Shown in pieces: positions 55,854 through 64,000 of a stretch of DNA of 64,000 nt. The position numbers and the translations under genes are program-made. Location: assembly GCA_036768485.1 (NCBI GenBank), contig JAVLUZ010000507.1, positions 1,559,579 through 1,623,578 on the forward strand, given 5' to 3'. The stretch comes from Mermis nigrescens (taxonomy: Eukaryota > Nematoda > Enoplea > Mermithida > Mermithidae). Positions within the stretch are counted from its first letter, which is position 1. Each line of letters opens with the position of its first letter. Below the pieces are notes generated by a model, which saw only the letters and a list, made by a program, of their open reading frames with translations, ran no database searches and was not told the DNA's origin.

Positions 55854-58511
55854 ATGGCAGGAAAAAAGGTTTTGCGGACACCGCCCGCTAAATTGAAAAA
55901 ACCTTCTACGCCACCTACTTCAGCTCGCCAATTACCTACCGCGCCTGTTGACTCTAATAGCGCGAGTAATTCTGCGAGTAATGACACAGTTATGAGAGAC
56001 GTAACGACTAAGGCGAATAATGATAAATTACCCGCGTCACTACATGCCGCGAGTAATACACAGTCTGAAGATGAACTATCTTTGAGTACCATGCGATCTC
56101 GCATTAATCAAACTTCGTTAACTAGATCGGACCCTAATATTGACAATTCATCAAATCATACAATGATTGATAATACGACTACCATTAACACGGCAAATAA
56201 CCCTGAAACCAGTTCGGAGCGCGAAAATCCTGATTCTGACGTAGAAAGTAATCATAGTCGCAGCATGAATGCCGACAGAGAGCGTGCTAATGCTAATGTG
56301 ACTAATGATCTTATTTTGAAAGCGCTACAAGCTATTCATTTGCAATTTTCGGACCTTTCTACGCGCGTTGATCAAGATAAAAAGGAAAATGCGGATGAAA
56401 TGCGTAAACTGCGTTTGGAGCTAAGCACTATGCTTAAACCCCAACCAGTTCTGAATCGCATAGAAAATAATGTATCTGAGCGCGTTAACCACTCAATCGA
56501 TAGCGCAAATTTTTCTGAATTTAATGCGCAAAGTGCGACTCGTGCGCAAAGTACGCATAGGGCATCTTCATTGCTGTCCACTGGCAACAGCGCATCAAAT
56601 TCACGCTCACCTTCGGAAACCGTTCCCGAAAATATTATTCAAAATCGTACGAACCGCGCGCCTGAGATTTCTAATTTGTCACAGAATCCTGTAGACACGG
56701 GTTTGCAACCAGTGCAAAACTCGGGTTTTTCGGAGAATATACCTACGATTTCGCAGCCGTCGGTATCGATTTCGCAGACGTCGCGATCTCGGCCTTCGCT
56801 GCCCTTAAATCGTAATGCGCCTTCTTTCGTACCTAATCCTTCTATTGCGAACTCGCAGCACCAATTGAATCCACCACCGCTGCAGTATTTTCCACCGCAA
56901 GGCGAAATCTTACCAAATAATTATGTACCTAATCCTATAAATGTGGAAATACCACCTAATAATCCTATTTTGCATTCTTCTAATATCGAAATGCAACCTG
57001 TTGAGATAAACTTATCTGGCATTAATAATGAATCTGCACATCTGCAAAACGAATCTGCTCCCTTATCTGAATCGTCTAGTAGGAAAAAACATGTCAAATT
57101 CTCTGACGACAGCTCATCTAGCAGCTATGATCGCCCGCGCAGTCGTCGCTCGCGTCGCAAAAGTCGATCGCGCAGACGACGTCACCGCCATAGTTCAGGT
57201 TCTTCATCTGGAAGCTCGCGTGGTGACTCGCGTCTCGCTGATTCTTTGAATCGCGGACCATTTTTACAGCAGATGCAATTTGCAATTGCAAATAAAAAAT
57301 TTTTTGATGGCGATAAATCGGATATAAAAGCATATTTTGCAGAATTTGAATCGCTTGCCAATACCTATGATATTGACAAAGCTGATCGTTTAAAATTCGC
57401 AACTGGATTTCTTGACCCTTATGTTTTGCGTTTATACCATTCGTTACCTGCTGACATACAACAATCTTATTCGAAAATGAAGCAAGCGCTAATAACCGAA
57501 TTTTGTCCGATGGACACCGGTGCGCTCTTCAATCGTTTTTTGTCACACAAACAGCAGCCTAACAAATCGGTTAAAGCTTATTATCTCTCGCTTCGCGAAG
57601 AGTTAATTAAATCGGATCCCTATCTTGAAGTTGACTCGCCTCATTTTAATAATTTAATGCGACATCAATTAAAACAAGGTTTATTACCGCACATTTCGAA
57701 AGAGGCATATCACAAAAAACCTAGAGCATCATTAGCTGAATTTTTGGACAATGCGCTTAGCGCTGAATTTGCTAATAAAGAATTTGAGGATAAAAAGGCA
57801 GTAACGCCTTACGTATCGGTAACAGCTGCTCCCGTAGGCAGCGTAGTACCTAAAGATACTCCTCGCGCATCTAACCAAAATGATTCAAATCGCTCACGTA
57901 ATAGAACGTTTCATCGCTCATCGCGTGCTGAGAAACCAGAAAATTCTTCTCGTAAATATTGTACCTTTTGCAAGCGCATAGGTCACATTTATGAGGAATG
58001 TTTCACGCGTCAAAGGCAAGAAACGTCTAATAATCCTAATTATAATAACCAAGCTGATCGCAATACCAATTCTATGGCTCGCAATCGCAGCCAATCGCGT
58101 TCTTTTCGCGACAAAATCGTTCGCCATCGCGTTCGAATTCGCAAAATAGGCAACGATCTCAATCACGATATCGTAACTCTAGTCAACATCGTTCATCTAA
58201 CTATGCGAATAATGATAATCGCTTTGAATCAAAGCAATCACGATCGAATTTTTGGCAAAATCGTAATGATTATTACCAAAATTTGCGTGCTAATTATCAA
58301 AATTCGCGTTACGATAATCGTTATAATAATCAACCGCGCCAAAATACACCTTTTGTGCAATTTCCAAATGAACAGCGTGGAACATACTATAATTCGAACT
58401 ATCGCAACGACAATAATTTTAATCGACCATATGTCACATATACGGCAGATAACCAACCCGCCACAAATGTGCCCCCACCGCAGCCAACCCTTACATCTCC
58501 TCATGATGTGA
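55854..58511 (+). CDS. gag: Retrotransposon Gag
   Basis: Structural protein of the retrotransposon particle. The ATG at 55854 opens a Ser/Asn/Thr-rich disordered N-terminus. An Arg/Ser-rich basic tract follows at about residues 423-460, and a retrotransposon-gag capsid fold at about 465-645 (QMQFAIANKKFFDGDK, FATGFLDPYVLRLYH, ALITEFCP). A CCHC zinc knuckle lies at residues 703-716 (CTFCKRIGHIYEEC, spacing C-2-C-4-H-4-C). After about 58105 the frame's composition changes abruptly to Ile-rich sequence, while the -1 frame continues the Ser/Arg/Asn-rich style into Pol. The true Gag product therefore probably ends or shifts there rather than at the nominal stop at 58511. A likely Gag-Pol fusion was broken or frameshifted. 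Confidence 0.85.
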   Translation: MAGKKVLRTPPAKLKKPSTPPTSARQLPTAPVDSNSASNSASNDTVMRDVTTKANNDKLPASLHAASNTQSEDELSLSTMRSRINQTSLTRSDPNIDNSSNHTMIDNTTTINTANNPETSSERENPDSDVESNHSRSMNADRERANANVTNDLILKALQAIHLQFSDLSTRVDQDKKENADEMRKLRLELSTMLKPQPVLNRIENNVSERVNHSIDSANFSEFNAQSATRAQSTHRASSLLSTGNSASNSRSPSETVPENIIQNRTNRAPEISNLSQNPVDTGLQPVQNSGFSENIPTISQPSVSISQTSRSRPSLPLNRNAPSFVPNPSIANSQHQLNPPPLQYFPPQGEILPNNYVPNPINVEIPPNNPILHSSNIEMQPVEINLSGINNESAHLQNESAPLSESSSRKKHVKFSDDSSSSSYDRPRSRRSRRKSRSRRRRHRHSSGSSSGSSRGDSRLADSLNRGPFLQQMQFAIANKKFFDGDKSDIKAYFAEFESLANTYDIDKADRLKFATGFLDPYVLRLYHSLPADIQQSYSKMKQALITEFCPMDTGALFNRFLSHKQQPNKSVKAYYLSLREELIKSDPYLEVDSPHFNNLMRHQLKQGLLPHISKEAYHKKPRASLAEFLDNALSAEFANKEFEDKKAVTPYVSVTAAPVGSVVPKDTPRASNQNDSNRSRNRTFHRSSRAEKPENSSRKYCTFCKRIGHIYEECFTRQRQETSNNPNYNNQADRNTNSMARNRSQSRSFRDKIVRHRVRIRKIGNDLNHDIVTLVNIVHLTMRIMIIALNQSNHDRIFGKIVMIITKICVLIIKIRVTIIVIIINRAKIHLLCNFQMNSVEHTIIRTIATTIILIDHMSHIRQITNPPQMCPHRSQPLHLLMM

Positions 58512-61201
58512 ACACGGTTACTGCGAAAGGGCCAGAATCTAGCGCGCGTCCTAATTTATTCGCGTCGCAAGAATTTCTTGAAGAGTACGAACGTCTACAA
58601 CGTCGTCTTGCAACTTACGAGAAAATCAATCTACCTCCGTCTAAGATCTTAGATTCTACTATTCCTATCGTAAGCCATGCTGGGACAAATTTACCCACCA
58701 TTCTCGTTAAAGTTCATGGCGTTGACGTACCTGCTCTCATAGATACGGGTTCACAGGTCACCATGATGACCACGTCTGCATTTTTACGTCTTGGTTTTAA
58801 TTTACCACCTAAACAGGTTTCACAAGTCGTACATGGTGTAGGCGAAATCACCGCAGTCGTTCGTTATAAAGTAAATATGACTTTAACAATTGCGGAACAA
58901 TCTATCTCTACTTCAGTAGCTATAATTGATCATTTGCCGGAAGACATGCTTTTAGGATATGATTTTTGCGAATCCGCACTCATGTGGGTTAATCCTATTG
59001 AGCGTTGTGCTTTTATAAACGGCATAAAGGTTAATTTACTTTCATCTCATGAAAAATTGCAATTTCGCGCGAAACCCAACGCAACCACCTCTGGTGTTGT
59101 GTGTGTGCATGTTTCGTTACCTGAGCCTGTTATTATACAACCTAGGCATGAATTAATTACACCTGGCTATATAAGTCACGGTTCTTGCAATTTTGACTTC
59201 GCATTATTCGAACCAAATCCCGATTTTATGGAAAAAACTTCACTTTTTGTTGCTCCGTCTATAGTCGATGCTTCACAACCTTTAATACCTGTTCGCGTTT
59301 GTAACATCTCTAAAGCGCCAATTCGCATTGACTCTGGTGAAATAATAGGTTCTTTAACCACTGATGCCGAGGTTGTGTCACACGTTTCATCTTTGGATGA
59401 TAGGACACCAGAACTTTTTGCATCAATAAATAAAGCTTTAAACGGCTCCGCCGTTAATTCTAGACAGCAGCAACAAATTCGTGAACTTTGTCTAAAATAC
59501 GACTCAATTTTTGCATTAAAAAATGAACCTCTCGGTCGTACCCCCTTGATGAAACATCATATTGACACAGGGGATAATCCACCCGTTGTTGGAAAAACTT
59601 ATCGTGTTGAGCATTCTAGAAGAGAATCTATGCAGAAAATTATAAATGAAATGCTTGCGGATAAAATTATTCGACCTACTACTAGCCCATGGGCAAGTCC
59701 ATTATTTCTCATTGGAAAAAAGGACGGTTCCCTTAGGCCAGTCGTCGATTATCGACGGTTAAATGACATCACTAAAACGCAAGTTTATCCTCTTCCGCAA
59801 TTAGATGATTATTTTGACACCTTAGGCAATGCTGCATATTTTAGCACACTTGATTTAAAATCCGGATACTGGCAAATTCCACTCGATAATAAATCTCGCG
59901 AAAAAACAGCATTTATATGTCCTGTTGGTCATTACGAATTTGAAGTTTTACCTTTTGGCTTAAAAAATGCACCCGCAGATTTTCAAAGACTAATGGAGCT
60001 TGTGCTCGCAGGTCTAAATTGGAAATCTTGTCTCGTTTACATCGATGACATAATTATTTTTTCACGTACTTTCGAAGAACATTTAAAAGATCTTGAAAAT
60101 GTCTTCATTGCTCTTAAAAAGGCAAACTTACGTGTCAAGCCTGATAAATGCCATCTTGCGCATGCAGAGGTAAAATTTCTTGGCCACAGCATAAGTGCAA
60201 TGGGCATCGCTCCTGACATGTCCAAAGTCGCGGACTTAATCTCGTTTCCCGTGCCGAAAACCGTTAAATCCTTGCAGAAATTCCTTGGCTTAGTCCAATG
60301 GTTTAAGAAATTCGTTAAGGATCTTGCTAAAATCGCTAAACCATTATTCCATCTTCTTCGTAAAGATGTCGAATTTTGCTGGAAGGCTGAACACCAAACC
60401 GCATTTGAGCTTCTGAAGAAAGCATTTACATCCCCACCTATTTTGCAATTACCAAAATTCGATGATGAGCACCAATTTATTTTAACAACTGACGCAAGTA
60501 ACTATGCGTTAGGTGCTATTTTGACGCAAAAACATTTACCATCCAAAAATCGTTTTATTCTTAGCTACGCTAGTCGCGTGCTAAATTCTGCTGAATGTAA
60601 TTATGCTACTTCAGAAAAAGAAGCGTTAGCGGTAGTGTGGGCCATCAAGCATTATCGACATTATCTTTACGGTAAAAAATTCATTGTCGAAACTGATCAT
60701 CAAGCGTTAACCTGGTTAGTAAATGTTAAAGACCCATCGAGTCGATTACGCCGTTGGGGTCTCAAATTACAGGAATACGAATATGATATCGTTTACGTTC
60801 CTGGTGCATATAACTGCGCAGCTGATCTTCTTTCACGTCACCCTAAATATGATCATGCAGAACGCAAATATAAAGTAGAGCGCAAAAATATCGTTAACAT
60901 CGCAAATTTAGAATCCGAAGATTCTGAGTCAGATGATGAATTGGTTCCACCTGACCGATCGTGCGATAATGCGCCTACTGCACCAATTAATCATCCAAAT
61001 GCGCAAAATAATAATTCTACTGCGCAAACCGATCCTACCAATTCTAAACCACCTACATTTCGCGAACGCTTATTACTTACCGATGCCGAAAAAGCTGAAA
61101 TGCTAACACCTGCGCGTTTACTCGCTGAGCAACGTGCAGATGATGAATTGCATAAAATTCGCATCGCATTGAATGACTTAACAACGAAAAAAATATCGTG
61201 A
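58283..61201 (+). CDS. pol: Retrotransposon Pol: protease, reverse transcriptase, RNase H
   Basis: The frame is open upstream to about 58105, with no ATG at its head, so it is expressed by fusion or frameshift from Gag. Counting from 58283, an aspartic protease motif DTGS starts at residue 154. Reverse transcriptase blocks include WASPLFLIGKKDGSLRPVVD, STLDLKSGYWQIPL and the catalytic YIDD at residues 586-589. RNase H begins near residue 730, with TDAS (Asp 737) and TDHQALTW. The order PR-RT-RH fits Ty3/gypsy. The frame ends at a TGA right after a seven-A run, and the integrase continues in the +1 frame. Confidence 0.92.
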   Translation: MRANYQNSRYDNRYNNQPRQNTPFVQFPNEQRGTYYNSNYRNDNNFNRPYVTYTADNQPATNVPPPQPTLTSPHDVNTVTAKGPESSARPNLFASQEFLEEYERLQRRLATYEKINLPPSKILDSTIPIVSHAGTNLPTILVKVHGVDVPALIDTGSQVTMMTTSAFLRLGFNLPPKQVSQVVHGVGEITAVVRYKVNMTLTIAEQSISTSVAIIDHLPEDMLLGYDFCESALMWVNPIERCAFINGIKVNLLSSHEKLQFRAKPNATTSGVVCVHVSLPEPVIIQPRHELITPGYISHGSCNFDFALFEPNPDFMEKTSLFVAPSIVDASQPLIPVRVCNISKAPIRIDSGEIIGSLTTDAEVVSHVSSLDDRTPELFASINKALNGSAVNSRQQQQIRELCLKYDSIFALKNEPLGRTPLMKHHIDTGDNPPVVGKTYRVEHSRRESMQKIINEMLADKIIRPTTSPWASPLFLIGKKDGSLRPVVDYRRLNDITKTQVYPLPQLDDYFDTLGNAAYFSTLDLKSGYWQIPLDNKSREKTAFICPVGHYEFEVLPFGLKNAPADFQRLMELVLAGLNWKSCLVYIDDIIIFSRTFEEHLKDLENVFIALKKANLRVKPDKCHLAHAEVKFLGHSISAMGIAPDMSKVADLISFPVPKTVKSLQKFLGLVQWFKKFVKDLAKIAKPLFHLLRKDVEFCWKAEHQTAFELLKKAFTSPPILQLPKFDDEHQFILTTDASNYALGAILTQKHLPSKNRFILSYASRVLNSAECNYATSEKEALAVVWAIKHYRHYLYGKKFIVETDHQALTWLVNVKDPSSRLRRWGLKLQEYEYDIVYVPGAYNCAADLLSRHPKYDHAERKYKVERKNIVNIANLESEDSESDDELVPPDRSCDNAPTAPINHPNAQNNNSTAQTDPTNSKPPTFRERLLLTDAEKAEMLTPARLLAEQRADDELHKIRIALNDLTTKKIS

Positions 61202-62672
61202 CGAATTTTTTCTCGTAAACGATGTACTTTTTCGTCGTTTTCAACCTAAGCGTTCACCAACTGTCGTTCATCAAATAGTCATACCCAAATCTTTGCGTCG
61301 TTTCATATTAACGGAATTTCATGACTCTATTTTTGGAGCTCATTTTTCATCGCGCAAAATTTTGCCCGCCATACAAATGCGTTATTGGTGGCCGCGCATG
61401 GAAAATGATGTGATCGCGTGGTGTCGGAATTGTGATGTGTGCTTACAACGTAAGGTCGCATTAAATTCCACATCCGTTCCGTTGCAACCAATCGAAGTAT
61501 CCGCGCCTTTTGAACTCATTGCGTGCGATTGTTTGCATATGCCGCGATCCCCCTCCGGAAATGACCAAATAGTAGTTTTTATGGATTATTTTACAAAATA
61601 TGTGGAAGCTTTTGCTGTTTCTGACATAAAAGCAACAACAATTGCAAATTTATTGCTAAGAGAAATTATACCACGTTATGGAGTTCCCAAAAAATTTTTG
61701 ACAGATCAGGGATCAAATTTTACATCTACCCTTATTTTGGAAGTTTGCAAATTATTAAACGTTCAAAAAATATTTACAACCCCATATCACCCCCAGTGTG
61801 ATGGGTTGGTGGAACGTTATAATCGTACATTGATTGATGGTTTGTCTAAGCTGAGTGCGCGATCACAGTATGATTGGGAACAATTTTTACCCTTCGCATT
61901 ATTTGCATACCGCGCGACTCCTCAATCATCGACTAATATATCTCCTTTTGAAATGCTTTATGGTCGCGAACCAGCATTTCCTCTTGACACTTTACTTATA
62001 AATGACTTCGTAATAAATCCGAACTTACCATCTGTCGCAGAAAAATATGTCATTGATTTAAAGTTGACTTTACAAGATCTGCATGAAATCGCGTCTCAAA
62101 ATTTAACTCAAGCGCGTAAGCAGCAAAAATCGCAATATGACAAATCCGTAACGCACACAAATTTTAATCTCTCGGATATAGTCTATCTTAATAATACCTC
62201 AGTCATTCAACCTGAAATCGGTAAACTATCACCCAAGCGTGTTGGGCCATACCGAATTATTGACTTACCTACGCCTGAAACTGCGAAAATCGCATATGTC
62301 TATAACCCTCTCATCATTCATCACGTTCACAGGAATAGACTTTTACCTGAACCTAAACTACCTTACTCTGACTTAATTGTGGAAAAACACGCGTACGTCC
62401 CTGGCGATTTTGTGTTGGTAAAGTTACCACATCGCCCTCTTGCCCCGGCAGTTGTCATAAGTTTTGAGGATTTACCGGGCAGGGAACAGAAAGCTAAGGA
62501 CTGCGCGCCTGTACGTTTATTAAATGGTTCTAAAACAGCACATGCCGTACCATTATCTAATGTTTTTCCTTTTGCAGACCCATGGCTGCACAAGGTACCC
62601 CCAGCAAGGAGGCATTGTTGGAAGCAGCTGGTCGCCGATGCAAATTCGAGGGGCGTGATCCCGCGTCCCTAG
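61202..62672 (+). CDS. pol: Retrotransposon integrase, separate frame
   Basis: The integrase frame is open from the A run; the first ATG is at 61293. Counting from that ATG, the HHCC zinc-binding region shows FHDSIFGAH and CRNCDVC (44-50). The catalytic core shows Asp 79 (ACDCLHM), Asp 138 (LTDQGSNF) and Glu 174 (GLVERYNRTL), a D,D35E spacing. After the usual GPYRII...HHVHRNRLLP segment, a tail of about 100 residues contains GDFVLVKLPHRPLAPAVVIS and VPLSNVFPF. This resembles a PWWP/Tudor-type chromatin-binding fold rather than a chromodomain, and that reading is inference. The last 91 bp overlap the next ORF. Confidence 0.9.
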
Positions 62673-64000
62673 ATGAGTTTCGTTCGGCATTGACCAGTAT
62701 GGCTTTAGAGCGGGGCTTGGTCGTACCAGACCCGTTGCCGCAAAACGATAATAGTCGTGTTGGCGGTCTAGAATCATTTACCGCAAAATGGATAAAGCAT
62801 AAAGCATCACATAAAATCGTAAATCATAAAAAGCGTATTAACGACCAGCAACTCTGGTGGGCGAATCGGTTTGGTAGATTTCCTTTGGTAACCCCTCGCG
62901 TACCAAAGAACAGACTTCTACCCACCGTATTAATCTCCGATGACCAGAAGTCGTTTGCCGCCATTTTGGCGTTAATTCAACCATCGAATATGACGAATGG
63001 CACTTTATTCTTAGGCTATGATTCCGAATTTGTGAATGACAGAAAAGGCAGGCATTATAAGACCTGGGACTTGCGTTATCAGCAACTATGTCCCACTTAC
63101 CAGGACCTCCATGGCCCATTCGTACGCTACGTCCAAGTTGCGAGCGCGAACGGCCATGTGTTCTGTTGGGATCTAGCAAAGTTCCCGCAACCTCCGTTCG
63201 GGCTTCACCAGTTGCTTGAAACGCGTTTACCTAACGTATATATGGTTTGTTACGATCCAACGCAAGATCGACTTGCGTATTTCCATGTCTATGGGCCAAC
63301 TTTCGAGGAAATTGTGGCAATTCCGGATGCAGAAATTTGCAGTAAACTGCACTGGAAAGATCCATTTATTGCGAATTTCATTGATATTCAGCCATTGGCA
63401 AGAACTTTTACGCGTAGCTTACGCATTAAAGCGCAGTCACACTCGTTAAAGCGCTTAGCCGAATTCTTTTTTGACATGTATATTGATCCGAACGCGCCTG
63501 ATAACTTCGGACAGGCGTGGAGCTTACCCTTAACTCGGGACATGCAGCATTATCTAGCGATGGACGCCCTCATAACTATCGATGTGTTTATATTGATAGA
63601 AGGGTGCACGCAAGATAATCGCATTACTGACGATCGAAAACCCATGTCGGTTTCGTTTACAGGCGATGAACTGTATATTAAGGCTGGCGGCCCTAAAGCT
63701 AGAGTGCGCATACCCTTGTCGACTAGTAAGCCACCACAGGGACAGTCGACCAGTTCAGCGGCTGACGCTGAAGTTGATTCGAATGGCGAAGAGCTAATCT
63801 TAGCTGAGGACTTTTATTGCCCAGCTCCGCAACCGCCAGTGGCCATAGCTGCGGCCACTACCATCGCTTCTGTAACGGATGCGATGGCTCACGTTAATGT
63901 CTTCGAGAATCCAATGTTCTATACTCAGGAATCGCAGACCGTTGCCGACCCAGTTTTGGGCCCGGTCAGTGCGCCTGACACAGAACCTAAGTCAAAACCA
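62582..64000 (+). CDS. DEDDy 3'-5' exonuclease-domain ORF, continues past window
   Basis: The ATG at 62582 opens 473 codons without a stop to the window edge, in the -1 frame relative to integrase and overlapping it by 91 bp. Residues 1-140 are unrecognised. Residues about 143-335 match the RNase D/WRN-type exonuclease fold. Exo I is GYDSEF (Asp 147, Glu 149). Exo II is YDPTQDRLAYF (Asp 229). FIDIQPLA follows. Exo III is WSLPLTRDMQHYLAMDAL (Tyr 324, Asp 328), preceded by SLKRLAEFFFDMYID. All four metal-binding acids and the Tyr of the DEDDy subclass are present, so an active nuclease is plausible. The rest (about 370-473) is low-complexity Ser/Ala/Glu/Pro-rich. It occupies the env position of the retrotransposon. 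It could instead be a host gene captured by, or lying next to, the element. The domain call is fairly sure, the role unknown. Confidence 0.8.
   Translation, partial: MAAQGTPSKEALLEAAGRRCKFEGRDPASLDEFRSALTSMALERGLVVPDPLPQNDNSRVGGLESFTAKWIKHKASHKIVNHKKRINDQQLWWANRFGRFPLVTPRVPKNRLLPTVLISDDQKSFAAILALIQPSNMTNGTLFLGYDSEFVNDRKGRHYKTWDLRYQQLCPTYQDLHGPFVRYVQVASANGHVFCWDLAKFPQPPFGLHQLLETRLPNVYMVCYDPTQDRLAYFHVYGPTFEEIVAIPDAEICSKLHWKDPFIANFIDIQPLARTFTRSLRIKAQSHSLKRLAEFFFDMYIDPNAPDNFGQAWSLPLTRDMQHYLAMDALITIDVFILIEGCTQDNRITDDRKPMSVSFTGDELYIKAGGPKARVRIPLSTSKPPQGQSTSSAADAEVDSNGEELILAEDFYCPAPQPPVAIAAATTIASVTDAMAHVNVFENPMFYTQESQTVADPVLGPVSAPDTEPKSKP

Larger units (their letters stand above)
54189..64000 (+). 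mobile_element. Ty3/gypsy-type LTR retrotransposon, truncated by window end
   Basis: Gag, protease, reverse transcriptase, RNase H and integrase occur in the Ty3/gypsy order. They are followed by an extra ORF with a DEDDy exonuclease domain that continues beyond the window. The left edge is tentative and the right edge unseen. Two frame breaks (near 58105 and 61190) separate the Gag, Pol and integrase frames. No internal stops are seen within each domain, so the copy appears young. No env-like signal peptide or membrane ORF is visible before the edge. Confidence 0.85.

Noticed and set aside
55823..56104. Minus-strand ORFs inside the retrotransposon (also 57118-57402, 57918-58166, 58238-58504, 62363-62777, 62838-63179)
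   Set aside because: Shadows of the plus-strand Gag, Pol, integrase and exonuclease frames.
58115..58511. The last ~130 residues of the nominal Gag ORF as real protein
   Set aside because: The composition flips to Ile-rich at the T run, while the other frame keeps the Gag-tail style and leads into the protease.

Overview
The window looks like animal, most likely arthropod (insect), nuclear DNA. It is AT-rich, its genes have many small exons separated by long introns, and it is crowded with short non-autonomous transposons. No bacterial operon, CRISPR array, rRNA or tRNA gene is visible. Two host genes can be read by eye from exon homology, splice dinucleotides and splice phase. The rest is mostly repeats, ending in a large LTR retrotransposon that runs off the right edge.

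Region by region: 1-5.4 kb is repeat fragments (a long foldback element with a nested hAT-type MITE, a second MITE, and a tract of TTTACAC/GTGTAAA units). From 5.4 to 10.5 kb on the minus strand lie five exons of a cathepsin Z/X-like cysteine protease. They carry the HIP motif and the catalytic Cys, His and Asn; the propeptide and last exon were not found. A tandem array of a ~235-bp repeat sits in one intron. From 10.5 to 36 kb no gene is certain. The stretch holds two more foldback elements, two more TTTACAC tracts, a 1.2-kb TTAATTAA-rich tract, a decayed PIF/Harbinger copy and one candidate coding exon at 21.3 kb.

From 36.4 to 52.4 kb on the plus strand is an eyes absent (eya) gene, assembled here as 14 phase-compatible exons. 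They cover a Tyr/Ser/Pro-rich N-terminal half and the complete C-terminal EYA (HAD phosphatase) domain. Two oddities stand out: the second Asp of the DxDxT phosphatase motif is Glu, and an 8-residue segment is tandemly duplicated. A 44-bp copy of one exon's 3' splice site and coding start lies inside a mariner-like MITE about 0.8 kb upstream.

From about 54 kb to the end is a Ty3/gypsy-type LTR retrotransposon with Gag, protease, RT, RNase H and integrase. Reading frame breaks occur at a short T run between Gag and Pol and at a seven-A run before integrase. The integrase ends in a possible PWWP/Tudor-like tail. Overlapping its 3' end, in another frame, an ORF of at least 473 codons runs off the window. 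It carries a DEDDy 3'-5' exonuclease (RNase D/WRN-like) domain with all five signature residues, where an env gene might otherwise be. This retrotransposon-linked exonuclease is the most unusual thing in the window.
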